A DNA stretch of 64,000 bases from Mytilus galloprovincialis (GCF_965363235.1 NC_134839.1:57937560-58001559); one strand, 5' to 3'. Shown: positions 12,172-25,079, numbered from the stretch's first letter. A program made the numbers and translations. The notes: generated from the letters alone by a model not told the origin.

Positions 12172-12219
12172 AGATATATTGACTTAACCTTGTCATTGTT
12201 AAAGGTCACTGGTTTTACT

Positions 12220-12325
12220 ATCATATATATAGGAAGATGTGGTATGATTTCCAATGAGACAACTCTCAACGAGAGACCAAATGACACAGAAATAAACAAC
12301 CATAGGTCACCGTACGGCCTATATA
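12220..12325 (+). repeat. R-d repeat copy
   Basis: Begins near ATATAGGAAGATGTGGTATG and contains TTCCAATGAGACAACTCTC, the hallmark of a very common mussel repeat. Gene D's matching flank lacks it: both flanks read ...TTTTACTATCAT... and later AGTTAATGCTATGAA, so it inserted after the A/D duplication. Other copies: 26,925-27,115 (+), 30,565-30,672 (-), 53,190-53,348 (-), and a fragment near 34,700 (+). Confidence 0.8.
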
Positions 12326-12329
12326 GTTG

Positions 12330-13483
12330 TTAATTTCGATATACTAATAGTTAATGCTATGAAGGTTTATCACTACCTCAGGTTGACTATAAATGCACTG
12401 CCGCTACCTGTACGTTATATGCTATATTTGCACTATTTCATATTGTAATAATTTTCCATAGCAAGAGTAACTCGACGGATGCCACTAATGGAACAGAGAC
12501 AGCTAACCATAATAGAGCACATGAACTTACCCGTAGTTTTGATAGAGGTTCATGTTGCTCATTTTTTAGTTTTCTGCATGCTTAATTTTGAGTTTTTGCT
12601 ATTTTCTTTTTGGTCATGGTGTTGTTTTCTTTTATATGTATTTTGATTTACATCATGGGTATCTTTTTTCTATCTCTTCTCTATCATAGAGGTATTACTT
12701 AAAATATCACTATCTGGTTGATATCTAGTTTTTTTTTTAAGTATTCAATTTGGATTCTTTTATTGTGATACTGTTACAGCGCTGATTACTAGAACTAATG
12801 ACCATTTGTATTGAATTGTTGAATCGTCCACATAAATGTTTTAGTCAAAGTACCTACAAATATATGTATAACAAAAAATACAGTGCAACGCCTAATTGAC
12901 ATGAATTATAGAACAAATAAACTATATAAAAAATGTGAAGATGTGGGGGGGTTGTTTTTTGTTTCTTCCTTTCTATTCTTTGGTCATCGACTACCCCTTT
13001 GCATCACGGCTTTCTATGTATAACTCTTATAAGAATCCAGAGTTTATAGAAGGAAGCATAACACCCAAAACTTACTTGAAAATATTTGTCATACTTATTC
13101 TTTTTTTTTTAGATGAGAAAGGTAGGTGTGGAGGTGTCAGGTAACAATTACATGATCTATGGTAGGAACACACATAACCTTTTTGGCTTAAATAATACGG
13201 TGATGCTAAAAAGTTGGACCAATTAGATCATTTTGCCCACATTAATTAGTGTAAAAAATCGAAGTTTTACCGAGAGTGGAAATATATTGACGACTGAAGA
13301 TTATCTAAATCTACTAGCTTGTCGTTTGCGTCATAAAGCATACGATTGCGCCAATTAGAAGAAAAATTACTTCCCAACTCCTTTATTCGGACTTGGAACC
13401 GGCAATTTGCACAACAAATGTTGCTTTTTCTGAAACATATATATCTTCCTCTTACTGCTGCTGCATGGGTACTTCCAAATTTA

Positions 13484-13519
<36 letters not shown>

Positions 13520-15083
13520 CTTTTAACTTCATTTTATTGTCCAAAAAGACAAACATTGAAGGATGAAATGGATAAAACATTTCATAATAATTCCTTATAA
13601 TTGTAACGGAGATGCTGTGGAATAATCTCCCTTTGTTTAATTCGGAATGACGCAAAATGAACTTTTTCACTGTCAGAGAAAGGAATAACACAGTGTATAT
13701 TAGATAAATTATATGGTAGTGATTTGGTTGACGTTTCATCCAATTTACTGGATATTTAAGAGAAAACTTGGCCATTCTCATGGAGGAATTATACCGTTTC
13801 AAATGGACCTGTGAAAAGTATACACTCATTAAAGAAATATATAGAATTGGGCTTTAAACAGACCACTTGGATTTATCACTAATCCGGCTCCGACCAAACA
13901 TTTGAGCTTTACGGAATCAAATTAATGATTTGGCTTCACTGCTCACATGTACATTATGTGGAACAATTTAATAATGTATCTGAACATCTGTCTTTGGTCT
14001 CATTTGCCAGACCTCAGTCATACCAAGAACGAACCATTAATCGACAAGAGGGAACGGTGACGCATAGTCACCCGACCCTCCTGTTACATAATAATAAAGC
14101 CCATGCGCATGGTGGGAACAAAGCACTGTGTCATCTACATATGTGGCTAAAACATAATCAGCAAAAGCTTCTATTTTCTTCTCTATTGGCATATCTTTAT
14201 TAAATATTCAGCAAAGCAATAAGTTTTATTCTCTCTCTGCACATTGACTGTCTAATGCATGCTAAGTAATCATTAATATTTATAATAGTTATGTGTACAG
14301 GTAAATTGACGCAAATGAGTTCCGAATATTGGCCCAACTTATACATTTGGAAAACACAATTTGTCGTAAATGATACCCATGAAGAACAGTAATTGGCGCA
14401 AAAGGACTGCTGCCCTTAGATTTATATTGTTAGCAATTATTGCAGTCATATTGATTTTGAATGCAAATGCATTAATACGATGTAAATAATTCATAAGTTT
14501 TCAAAGTAAAAATAAAGTATATATACAGTCAGATAAAAAATGTTATTTTTCATTTTGTTACTTTAAAAATGTTTAAATTAAATATGAAGTAGAATAATTG
14601 CTCTACTTTGGAACAACAAACATTTGGGATCATAGTATTAATAGGTGTGGGTGCTTATACAGGTACATGTATGCCATTGTCACACGTTGACCTTGACATA
14701 CATGTATGATCTTTTGTGTCAGAGTAAGCCTTTAATTATTGAAAACATTTTCTTGCAGAGAATATTATTAGGGCATAGTACATAGGTATTTCGTAATGAA
14801 TAGACTTACGTTGTTCCAATGGCGATTGTCGTGCCTTATCAACATATGCATGTATTATTGTCATGTTTAATTCAATGTTTTTCTTGTTCCAACTGTATTT
14901 ACTTTTGACCAACATCTGCAAAGGCGGGAAAAACGAAAATGGCGTCATAGAAGAAACTTAAAAAGTATTTATCAGTCACTGTAACGAAAACATTGCTGCA
15001 TTAGTTAAACCTCATGACTTATTGTCTTTGTTTTCATATTTACAACAATTTACATCTTATAGTTTTGCGCTTTATTGCATGAA
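12330..15083 (+). other. 3' flank of gene A, duplicated after gene D
   Basis: No gene seen. The stretch matches 59,170-60,755 in order, for example the segments around 13,010-13,120 and 59,860-59,970 (AGAATCCAGAGT / AGAATTCAGAGT) and 14,650-15,080 and 60,310-60,745 (ATGCCATTGTCACACGTTGA). Copy 1 is longer, with unmatched sequence near 13,300-14,600. Confidence 0.75.
13487..13518 (+). repeat. TA dinucleotide microsatellite
   Basis: About 16 uninterrupted TA units. Copy 2 of the segmental duplication has no matching run. Confidence 0.9.
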
Positions 15084-16075
15084 CCTTCATGCATATATTG
15101 GCGAGTTTTGGATGTGTCTATGGGCCACTCGATATCTCTCGGCCGGAAGTCAGAATAAAATTCTCGGAACGTCTCTAAAGTTTTCGGTCATTTATACAGG
15201 TCTTAACAGGTTGTTATCTACGTCTTTGATATGGTCCCTTGATGGGCCTTGACAACGCAATTATATTTGTTTTAAAACGACCACTGTACACAAACCACTG
15301 TATCTGGGTCAATTGTAACGTGGTATTGTCTGTTGTCTCGATAATATGTAAACTAATTATGTTTGAAGATTTAACCACGGAATTACTGTGTATTTCATCA
15401 TAGACTTACGTTAGAGAATATTCTGGTTAAAATATTAATATTTAGATCGGAAAATAGAAAGATAATATTCTTATCAAAAGTATTTAATACAATCGGAATC
15501 AAAGAAATATATACAAAATATATACTGTATTTATGTTTCTGAAGAAACTAACAATGATTGAAATCAGAATATTTTCAGAGTTGAAATTAAGAAATTTTAA
15601 AGTATTTCATATGACAAGATACTCAGTCTGCTTTGGTATTTTTAAATATTTATTTGTAAAGGAAACATAAAAATTAAATCTAAATAAATTCTTGCATCCT
15701 ACAAAAAATGTGTATAAACAATATAATCATTATACTTCTACGTTTAAATATTTCATACCATTTTAGTATTTAGGTTTTATGAGTAATCATTATTCATTTT
15801 TGTGCATTGTATTATATCCATAAAACGGAAAGCCAGTAAGATCAATTTATTAAATATTTAAATTTTAAACGGTCGTGAATAAAACTTGTGTGTTTTCAAT
15901 TCGTAAAGCATGATTTTAAATCCTTGCAGCTCACAACAACCGTTAAAATAATTTACAATATTCACAACTAAATTTAATTTCAACCATAACGTTGATTATT
16001 TTTATTTTATACTGTTAGTATGGATTTAGAAGTCTAAGTTTGCTTATATTTTGTATAGTAATATATTCACATAGT

Positions 16076-16445
16076 CACTGGGGTAAAGCTGATGACCGTA
16101 ACTGCATTCACGGTCATCCCAAGATGTCGGATGAAAAAATAGCTCAGTATCTGTATTGTCTGTTACAGTGTTTCTATATCATTTTCTTTACAAAGGAGAC
16201 ATTGATACGATGTAAATTTATAAAAGATTCACACGAAAATCACAAAGTAGCTCCGAGAAATGTCATGAAACAGGAAATTCGATTTAAAAAAATCGCTAAG
16301 ATGACCGTAAATCACAATCGAGATGACCGTAACAGAATCAGCAATTCATAACAAGGGTGACCGTAATTGGTTAAAAGATGACCGTAATTTCTAAATGATG
16401 ACCGTAACTTTTAAAGGATGATCGTCAATTCTAAGAAATATCCGT
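16076..16445 (+). repeat. Left terminal inverted repeat
   Basis: Pairs with 21,145-21,554 in inverted orientation. The outer 60 bases are virtually identical. The inner part carries GATGACCGTAA-type motifs at about 16,300-16,420. Confidence 0.88.
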
Positions 16446-16977
16446 TTTTGTATAACTATTTTTTTTTGTATCAAATGATAAATGGTGTTGATATAACACG
16501 TATTTATATGAGAGTATTATCCTACAGGTAGGAGAAAATAAGACGTGCTTTAAATACAAAGTTCACCATATATATCTTTTTTTACGGTAGAGGTACATTT
16601 TTTAAAATGAACATACAAACGAAATATGCACATGAAAAAGTGGGGAAAACATGCAACAAAAGCGCGATTAAATGACACCTTACAAGTATAATAAATAAAA
16701 AAAATTGTGCTGCACAGCCTCCAACTAAAAGCCAAAAGATTTGTTTTTATTTCTGGAATTCCTTGTAATGACATATAATAAATGCACTTTTTTAAAAACG
16801 CCAATGGATGTACACCCTTTGATATTATATCGTCTTTGATTTGTCTTCTATTTTGTCTTGCAAGTAAAATAACAGAACCTGCTTTAAAATACTACGACCA
16901 AACCAGTAAAGGCGAGCTCCAGCAAAATTGATCCTTAAAATAGTCTTGTGCGTATTACTATAGCGTATCACAAGGGG

Positions 16978-17124
16978 CAAGGGCGGATTAAGCCATTTTC
17001 AAAAAGAGGGGGCCCCAACCCAGGGAAAAGGGGGTTCAAACTATGTGTCCCCATTCAAATGCACTGATCGGTAAATAAAAAGGGGGTTCCAACCCCCGGA
17101 CCCCCTCCCTTGGATCCACGACTG
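16978..17124. mobile_element. MITE-like element, nested copy
   Basis: Same family as 2,575-2,726: inverted ends CAAGGGCGGATTAAG and TTGGATCCACGACTG, with a G/C-rich interior. AGGGG flanks both sides (16,973-16,977 and 17,125-17,129). It sits inside the 16,076-21,554 element and so is younger than that insertion. Confidence 0.65.
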
Positions 17125-17229
17125 AGGGGAACCTTGTCAATTTGTATATACAGCAATGTTATTCATATATAAAGACAAACTAAGATTTTAATCTGCTTCC
17201 TCTGGAACCATACACACAGGCTCGATTAC

Positions 17230-17590
17230 CGGATATTCATGTGTATGATTAGTGTTTTTATGCTCCATTCATGGGCATTTTGTTTTCTGGTCTGTGCGTC
17301 CATTCGTCTGTTCGTCCGTTTGTCTGTTCGTCCGTTTGTCTGCTCGTTCGTCCGTCTGTCCCGACTCAGGTTAAAGTTTTTGGTCGAGGAGGTTTTGATG
17401 ACGTTGAAGTCCAATCAACTTGAAACTTAGTACACATGTTTTCTATGATATGATCTTTGTAATCATAATGCCAAATTACCGTTTTTTTCCTCCATTTTAA
17501 CGGTCCACTGAACATAGAAAATTATAACGTAGATGAGGCATTTAATAGAGACACCTCAGGGGGACACATTCTTGTTTCTTCAACTTTTCG
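17230..17590 (+). repeat. R-e repeat copy
   Basis: A T/C/G-rich run of GTCCGTTTGTCTGTTC-type words, then AAAGTTTTTGGTCGA and CCAATCAACTTGAAACTTAG. The reverse complement of the same repeat lies at 31,313-31,560 in gene B intron 4. The frames open across it are products of the TCTGTTCGTCCG run. Confidence 0.75.
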
Positions 17591-17789
17591 TCGTATCTCT
17601 GTCAATTTGTATTGGAATTTTAAAGTCGTTATCAATAAATATTTCATTGTTTACTCAAAATACGGAAAATAGTTAAAAATAAATTGATGAAACATGTTTA
17701 TATCCTCTAACTAAGCCCCTATTAGAGAATTTTAAGTTTCAAACGAAACTTACGTACGTTAACGCAAGTAACTTAAGCTTACAATTCTA

Positions 17790-19290
17790 CATAAAGACAT
17801 AAGACATAAAGACATAAGACATTTTATTTCACTAAAGCCCCCACATGGGGTATGTTAGTACAACATTTTGTAACAAACAATAAAAGTGTGAACATATTTA
17901 CATTAGAACAACATGGTTAACAAAGGTGCAATAATAGTATATATATAATTAATACAGATATTTGACAGGAAGTACAAATTATAGTAACATGATTAAGCAC
18001 ATGTATTAAAAGGTTTTAATAACACTTTTGCAAAATTTTGCTATTCCAGTAAGTGTAAATAAATCTGATGTATTCATCAATTCTTTAAATTTTAAAACAT
18101 TTGGGTTTTTACATATATTTAAAGGTAAAAATTTAGCTCTTACATTGTTGAAAAAGGTACATTTGAATAAGTAATGAAACTCATCACCAAGTTCATTAGC
18201 ATTACAAAGATTACAATGTCTTTCAGATCTATCAATATTAAAAAATCTGCCCGTGTCAATGGGCAATTTATTACGAAGGCAACGGAATTTACATAAATAC
18301 GTTCTGAGATCAGATGGTAAAACCGATAAATATTTCTCAAAACAAAAATCAGACTTGTATATTCTGTAATTAAGACATTTTGCAGAATTCATAACATTAT
18401 TACTCCAGTTCAACATAAATTTATCACTTAAACATTTCTTGACATTCTTACTAATATTATCAGATTTAGCAATTATTTTATCATCCCACATCAAATTAAA
18501 TCCACATTCATATAAAGTATTTTTAATTTCTAACAACCATTTAGAGTGGTAGATACCCCTTTTACAAAGCTGATACAATATAGAATACAGTGTATATGAA
18601 ATTTTTTCTCTTTTACCACACATGATACGTTGCCAGAAACCAAGCATTCTAGTTTTAATAAGAATATGTAATGGTATTCTACCCAATTCTCCATAAATCA
18701 TACAATGAGCAGTACTTTTTTTAACCTTCAAAATTATTTTACAAAATTGCATATGCAAGTTTTCTATAATATTACAATTTTCAAAACCCCATACTTCTGC
18801 ACCATATAACAAAATAGGTACAACCATTGTATCAAATAGCTCTAATTGCATATCAATTGGTAAATTCAACTTCCTAGCCTTTCTTAAGACTATAAACATG
18901 GCTTTTCTTGCTTGCTGTACAAGATGTGCTTTGGCGTCATTAAATTTACCCTTACATGAAAATATAATACCAAGGTATTGAAAATTTGTAACAATATTAA
19001 GGCTTTCACCACTATATTTAAAGTTCATATTATCTGTGTTAAGTCTAGATCTTGAAAATATTACAACTTTTGTCTTAGATATGTTTACTTGCATTTTCCA
19101 AGTTTGACAATATAAATACATGGCATTTAATGAGGCTTGTAACTCTGCTGCCGATTCGGCTAAAATTACAGTATCATCTGCATACAATAACAAATATAAA
19201 CGAAAATATACAGCGACTTCATCACGGACTTTTAAGACATAATTCAAATTGTGGTTGTCTCCCTTCGCCGGTTCAATCATTTAGATTTCA
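17790..19290 (-). mobile_element. 5'-truncated LINE (non-LTR retrotransposon)
   Basis: The minus-strand fragment carries the 3' part of a LINE ORF2 (18,006-19,280), a 3' UTR of about 190 bp and a tail of about four copies of a heptamer-like TTATGTC/TTTATGTC motif at about 17,795-17,822. Such short-repeat tails are typical of CR1/Jockey-group LINEs. It is inserted in the 16,076-21,554 element. No clear target duplication was found. Confidence 0.85.
18006..19280 (-). pseudogene. LINE ORF2 C-terminal part: reverse transcriptase palm onward
   Basis: An open frame of 424 codons. Residues 33-36 are the reverse transcriptase YADD metal-binding box (LLLYADDTVILAES), followed by the thumb segment with FQYLGI and AEVWGF motifs. 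Near the end a C-x2-C-x9-H-x4-C zinc-knuckle-like motif (CNLCNANELGDEFH..) is typical of LINE ORF2 C-termini. The endonuclease domain and the N-terminal palm and finger regions are absent, which is a common 5' truncation rather than scattered damage. The remaining frame runs uninterrupted to its stop, suggesting a fairly young insertion. The first Met is unlikely to be a real start. The product would not retrotranspose alone. Confidence 0.88.
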
Positions 19291-21144
19291 GTCAGATGGT
19301 TATAATATTGTTTTAATTCTAAAATAACATTCATGTATCAGGTACAGACATTTCGATTTTGGGATGTATGGGGAAAGCGCTTTGATATTGAAATGAAGAT
19401 ATTTCTGGTTCTGATTTTGACTGCATGGAATTGAATTCACAGCTACCAACTTGAGTTAAGAAAAGTCCTACATTTCCCCATGAGATAATTATCAAATTGG
19501 AAATAAGCATATTTTGGGTGAAACAAATTTTGGAAGAGCATTTAAAAAATATTTACAAAAGTGATGTGTAAAGGTTAACAAGTCTACAGGTTGACAGGTT
19601 TAATTTTACAATCAAACAAGTAATTAAGAATAATTAGAAAGGAGTAGGTATAGTAAGACCGCTTTTTGGCCCCAAAATATAGCAGTTTTACAAAATTGTT
19701 AAAATGTAAACTTTAGTTATTTATTAGAAAGTGAAATGCTTCTGCTACATGAATATGGGCTGATTTTGACAATACAGTGTACATATATCAGGTACTAGCA
19801 TCATTAAGTCATGCTAAATTACTGAAATCTTCACAATTTTAGCATTTTTGTAAATTTTTAGACGCTGAGTTTAGTTTTGCATGGTTGACTGAAATAATTT
19901 AAATTAATACGTATCACGTAAAATTTGTTTAGCGTAGCTTTTGGACTTTCAAAGAGTAGCAATTGAAGAAAACGGGTGTAAAATGATGGCAATAACTATT
20001 TTGCCTTGTAATGCGCCAGTTGTCGTTCAATCAATTTTAAACACCAAATATCATCTCTCTGTATTTTAATAACTAGTTTGGCTCCAATATTTAAGGCAAG
20101 GCTACAAGAAAACACCATAAAGATGATCATTTCCGAAAAATCTACTTGACATGGTTTATCTGTTATGGTAATGAATTTGTTTGACAGCTAAGCCAGTACA
20201 ACATTGCCATCTGACATGCAATTTCTTTATAGGTAATAAAAAGTAACACAATGCTACCATCGATCCCTCTGCTTGTCCGTCGGGGCGTCCGTTTGTAACA
20301 TCCCTGTTGACACTATTGAATCTGCATATAAGAAGGGATTCTAAACATGGCAAATTTATCACACTGCGATGTGTTTTTTTTTTTTCACTTGCTAGAATGA
20401 ACTTTCCAGGTAAAGGTTTACAAACATCTTTTCTTGATAGATTATTAAAATGGCACTCACGACACAGATCATTCATTTTAAAAAAGAAAAGCTGAGTTAT
20501 CATTAAGACAAGAATACTCATGTTTGGAGTTCTCACAAATATTTACAACTTAATCATGTTAATGGCAATCCAATAGAACAACTTCCAAAACTATCTGATA
20601 ATCAAATAATCCGGGTATTTTTTATATGCTTATATTAGAAAATCATTACAACCTTTGATCAACGTTATCCTTTTTAGAATAAATATGTTCAAAATCTCAT
20701 TTTCCCGTACATACTTTTTAAACGCGGCATGCCATATTCACAAATTAGTTGAAAATAAAATCTTTTTCTACGAAAATAGGAAAAATGGTTAACTGTATTT
20801 CATTCAAAATATACATGTATTCTCTGTGAACAAAGTTTGCTTTTTCGTAAGTTCAGATATCATGTATAAGACTAATGTAAACTGTCGCTTGTGGATTACG
20901 CTATTTTTAAGAGATTTGAAAAAAAACGGAGAAAGGGAGACAAACACAATTTTACAACAACCAAGTTTAGGTGTATTACGTACGTCAAAATATACGATTT
21001 TTGTTTAGTTTACAAGTTTAATGATCAACGGGAGATAACAATAACCCTTTTTTTTACATGTTAAGGTATGTTACGTTTAAGTAAGTCAAAAACCTAAAAT
21101 TCTCTAATGAGACAATAACACAACAAAAAGCTATGAATACAAAT

Positions 21145-21554
21145 ACGGATATTCTTAGAATTGAGGGTCATCATTTAAAAGTTACGATCACCCTTTATAA
21201 ATTACAGTCAATCTTTACAAATCACGTTCATCTTTTACAAGTTACGGTCATCTGTTTACCAATCACGGTCATCCTTGTTTTATGTAACGGTCATCTTGAA
21301 AATATTTTGATAATGATTTACGGACATCTTAGCAATTTTTTCAAATTGAATTTCGCGTTTCCTGAACATTTTTCGGTAGTAATTTGTGATTTCTGTGCGA
21401 ATCTTTTATAAATTTACATCGTATCAATGTATACTTTGTAAAGAAAATGATATAGAAACACTGTAACAGACAATACAAATACTGACCTAATTTTTCATCC
21501 GACATCTTGGGATGACCGTGAATGCAGTTACGGTCATCAGCTTTACCCCAGTGA
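21145..21554 (-). repeat. Right terminal inverted repeat
   Basis: Inverted partner of 16,076-16,445, with roughly ten percent visible divergence and somewhat more GATGACCGTAA-type units in its inner half. The outermost bases CCCCAGTG are followed by the ATAGT flank. Confidence 0.88.
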
Positions 21555-22189
21555 TAGTGGAATGTTAGAATTTAAAAATAGATTCATTCGATAAATAAAA
21601 TGTCCATCCGTAAATACTTGACGTTCGTGTTTATTGATATTATATATATTATTCAAAAGAATTTGAAAAAAATACTAACAGGAACGTTAATTTATTATAA
21701 AATTTTAATTCAATTTTTGTTTGTTTATTTTAATAGTTTAACCTTATAGCATCTACATATTTGTACTATCATGGTACGGTATTGAAAATTGTATTCATTG
21801 TATTGATTGTGTGTCCAACTATCCTACACGTCTCGATTCATTCAAATTATAGATCACATTTCAAAAGCACACTAACGGTTTGCGTTCTCAAAAATTACGG
21901 ATAAAATGTCAATGAATCCGGAATCAAAACATTTAATGTAGGCTGTTTGACATTCGAATTCAATATTAAATTAAGATATGTGATGACGCAAATGCGTATT
22001 CTTTTCCTGAGTAGCAGTGATATGCTTACTATTTACTATTTCGTGCGCTAAAATACTACTTGCTTGCATGTAATACTATTAAATTCACTCGTGAAAGCCA
22101 ATTTTCGTTTTTGTTATCTAAATTAAGGACACGGCAGAAAGAGCTTTACATGTGACTTTCAAGCACGGTCATCATTATTAACGGTATTC

Positions 22190-22400
22190 TGACCTCGAAT
22201 TGTTTCTTTTTTAAGTCACTGTCCTATTATAACCTTTGACCTTTTCGAAAAGCTAAGGATTATCTACCCAAGGAATAGATTCCTCAACTTTGTAATGTAG
22301 TTAGCCTTTTAACTTTTTTTATTCGAGCGTCACTGATGGTTTTTTTTGTAGACTTAACTCTTTTCTGGCGTTTTTTATATCTACATACCTTTTTATATAC
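22190..22400 (+). repeat. Degenerate hammerhead-family repeat copy
   Basis: Contains TTCGAGCGTCACTGATGG and, later, TTTTCTGGCG, which align to the hammerhead-bearing repeat at 42,485-42,700. The core is altered (CTGATGG, and no GAAA box), so no ribozyme activity is expected. Confidence 0.6.
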
Positions 22401-23037
22401 ATTGGTTATTTTGAAAGTGTGTACAGGTATTCCTAAACTTCTGAATTAAGAAATTCTTCGGCAAAACTAAGTTTCCCTGTAGAATGTTTAAATTGATTTA
22501 AGTAAAATCAGGAAATCCTTAAAATTTGAGATGTTTTATGAATCAAAAATAAATCTCTTCATAAGAGGTCCCAATCAATTGCATGCCAAGACAGCTTCAA
22601 ATATGAGTTGAGAAAATAAAGGCATTCATGTAGGAAGCAAAATATAAAGATATGATAGATGAAATAAATGCATCCAGAATTCCAGATTATAAAGCAAACT
22701 GAGTGCATAATTTATATTGCGATAGGTTTGTTCAATTTGCATAAGTCATCCGGTTAGTAGAAATTAGGATTTGCCAAAGGGTTATAATCGGAAAAATTAT
22801 GTTTATTCTCAAGTAATAAATAAAATAGTCCAGCTTTAAAACAAATATTCAAATAGAAGCTGTAAATATATACTTTTAACTGGCTTCTTCTATTCACAGT
22901 CAATTATTTCAATTCAAAAGCAAACACAAATTCAGCAACAATCTTTTGGTGACCCGGCATTGAGCGGTCTTAGGTTCATGTATTGCTTTTCTTTTTTTTT
23001 TAAAGAAAGCAACTTGTTTTTAGATCGTTACGTCCAG

Positions 23038-23187
23038 CAGTGACGGATCCAGAAATTTTCAAAAGTGGGGCCACTGGCTGCCTAAGAGGGGCCCGATCTC
23101 GTCACGCTTCAGTGATTCCCTATATAAGCAACCAAATTTTTTTCTCAAAAGGGGGGCGGGCTCCCTTCACCCCCTAAATCCGCCTCT
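23038..23187. mobile_element. MITE-like element with empty site in the other duplicate
   Basis: Inverted ends CAGTGACGGATCCAG and TAAATCCGCCTCT, flanked by GTCCAG on both sides (23,032-23,037 and 23,188-23,193). The matching place in copy 2 (about 60,763) has no element: TAGATTGCTTCGTGG runs straight into ATTAAGAATATATG. So it inserted after the duplication, or was precisely lost from copy 2. Confidence 0.75.
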
Positions 23188-24453
23188 GTCCAGGTTAAGA
23201 ATATGTTTAGGATACGTATAGCACGAATCATTGACAGGGTCAAAAAGATGTTTTTTGTATAAACAAAGGTTCCGTGCCATATATCGCTATTAATGTATGT
23301 ATGCCAATGATACAACTCTAATAGTAAAATGAAACAAGTTTGTTAACTTTATATTAAAGTCAATTATTGAACCAATGTATTCATATGTACTAAACGAAGT
23401 CTTCTATGCGCGCTTTATAATTACATTTATTACGAATCCATAAAGTATGTTCGACATAAATATTTCATTCAACGAATGATGATCGAAAACATTGGCTGCT
23501 AAGTAAATTTCTTGTTTTGCCAAAGTTCTAACGATGATTTTGATAATGTTTAGGATTTTAAGTTAAAAGTCAGTCCTTGTACGTGTATTTTATAGTTAAT
23601 AAAAATCCTGTCAAGTATCACACGGCTTCAAGTATAAACCAAAGACTAAATACTCTATAATGACAGTAGTATGATTCCTTTGGGACATGCTTTCAATATA
23701 GTCGGTCAGTCTCTAAATGTTTTCCCACCGAATGTATCCATCTTTCCGTTGAACGAAAAATAATTAACTGTTGACAATGACCTGTGATTGAACTGGTAAA
23801 CACAAAAATTCCCCATATGCACTGATCACTAATTTTCACTCACTTAAACGTGTATATGGTTTATACAAATTGAAAGCATTGATGATAATATAATAGAGAT
23901 TATTTGTATCAATTATAATTCCAGATAGATAAATAAGAATATCATTTAAAGAATATTTGTGATGCATAGAAAATAATTGTGTTGTAAAATTAGTGTTCTG
24001 TCCAATTGTCTGTCCGCAGTCTGACTGGACTCCTGTTCGAATTTCGCATTATGCTATTTTGCCTTTGCTAGTTGTGTTCTTCAAAAGCAGTTATGATGAT
24101 TTCTGGTTGATAAACGCACTGTTAGCTTCTGAAAATATAACTATTAGATAATTAACAATTGTTATAACGGTTGATATTTTCGTATTATTGGTATGGATTC
24201 TCTTTAATCTCCCATTTGATTGACCATTAAAAAGATAATGCATGCAATTTTACGTGTAATTGTTTTTCGTTCCAGCAACCAAGATTAATATGGTGAGACA
24301 AAACATATTACAACACAAATAGCATCAACGCTATCATGACTTGAAATAATGAGGACTATTTCTAACTATGGAAAGAGTAACTAAGGTCAGCCAAACTAAG
24401 GAAAACGTGATCTGTCATAACGTCAGTGAAAGATAAAGGACTAATGACTTAGC

Positions 24454-24507
24454 TTTAAATACCAGTCTAGTCTATCTAGTCTTTGTAAGTCGTCTCTTTG
24501 GATCAAG
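24454..24507 (+). promoter_or_regulatory. Putative promoter and 5' non-coding exon of gene B
   Basis: A TATA-like TTTAAATA (24,454-24,461) precedes a short putative leader exon ending at 24,507 in GGATCAAG with a GTGAGT donor. The next exon starts at 25,471 (acceptor TTTTAG) with ATCACC just before the ATG. The arrangement is repeated upstream of gene E (62,470-62,519). The exact transcription start is not visible. Confidence 0.55.
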
Positions 24508-25079
24508 GTGAGTTCTATATTTATATCGTTCTAGATACCTTCAAATTTATAGTAAAACTTACACTGCCATATATGTGTATTCAAATTTTGTACTTCAAAT
24601 TTTGCTGTTTCTTTGAGATATTAATGTAATCAAATTTTTAAATTTTATGATTTTTTAGGTGTTTTTCTTTCTTTCTACAAAACGTAGAAAGTTACTAAAG
24701 AATGCTTCTGAATGGGGTCCAACTTAGTTCAGTCTAAATTTAGATATTTGTAAATCAATTTTCCTTTCTGGAAGAGAAAAATAAGTGAATAAAATTAAAA
24801 TTAAAAAAATATAGTAAAAGACGACGGTAATAAGTTTATATATGTATTCCCTGACCCAAGGATAAAAAAAGATTACAAATTCTCTCAATAATTCCTGAAA
24901 TGCACGAACACATGTGCAATCAACAACTGGAACATGAGCACACTAGTTCAATATGCATACGAACTATTTGTTCATTTGTAATAGGCATAAAGACAACATC
25001 GACTTGGAAATAATTGAAGTACAGAGAATGTCCATTTATTTTTTGAATACACCCTTTAAGACAAAGAAATACGTCATTG

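Larger units (their letters stand above)
16076..21554. mobile_element. DNA transposon-like element with ~0.4-kb terminal inverted repeats
   Basis: Both ends read CACTGGGGTAAAGCTGATGA inward, and the host flanks give an ATAGT 5-bp direct repeat (16,071-16,075 and 21,555-21,559). The inverted repeats carry short GATGACCGTAA motifs repeated about every 20 bp in their inner part. The interior holds a MITE (16,978-17,124), an R-e copy (17,230-17,590) and a LINE fragment (17,790-19,290), leaving about 3.4 kb of its own. No transposase is recognisable, so it is probably non-autonomous. The CACTG start recalls CACTA- or Chapaev-type elements, but the apparent 5-bp duplication fits neither cleanly, so no superfamily is claimed. 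Confidence 0.8.
15084..23013 (+). other. About 7.9-kb block present only in duplication copy 1
   Basis: In copy 2, GCGCTTTAT at about 60,738-60,750 runs straight into TTTTAGATTGC. In copy 1 the same left flank ends at about 15,083 and the right flank (TTTTTAGATCG) resumes at about 23,014. The block holds the inverted-repeat element 16,076-21,554, repeat fragments and otherwise AT-rich DNA with no host gene seen. It is an insertion into copy 1 or a deletion from copy 2; sequence alone does not decide. Confidence 0.7.

Noticed and set aside
20156-20536. 126-codon minus-strand frame inside the 5.5-kb element
   Set aside because: No transposase or other domain; composition like surrounding non-coding DNA.
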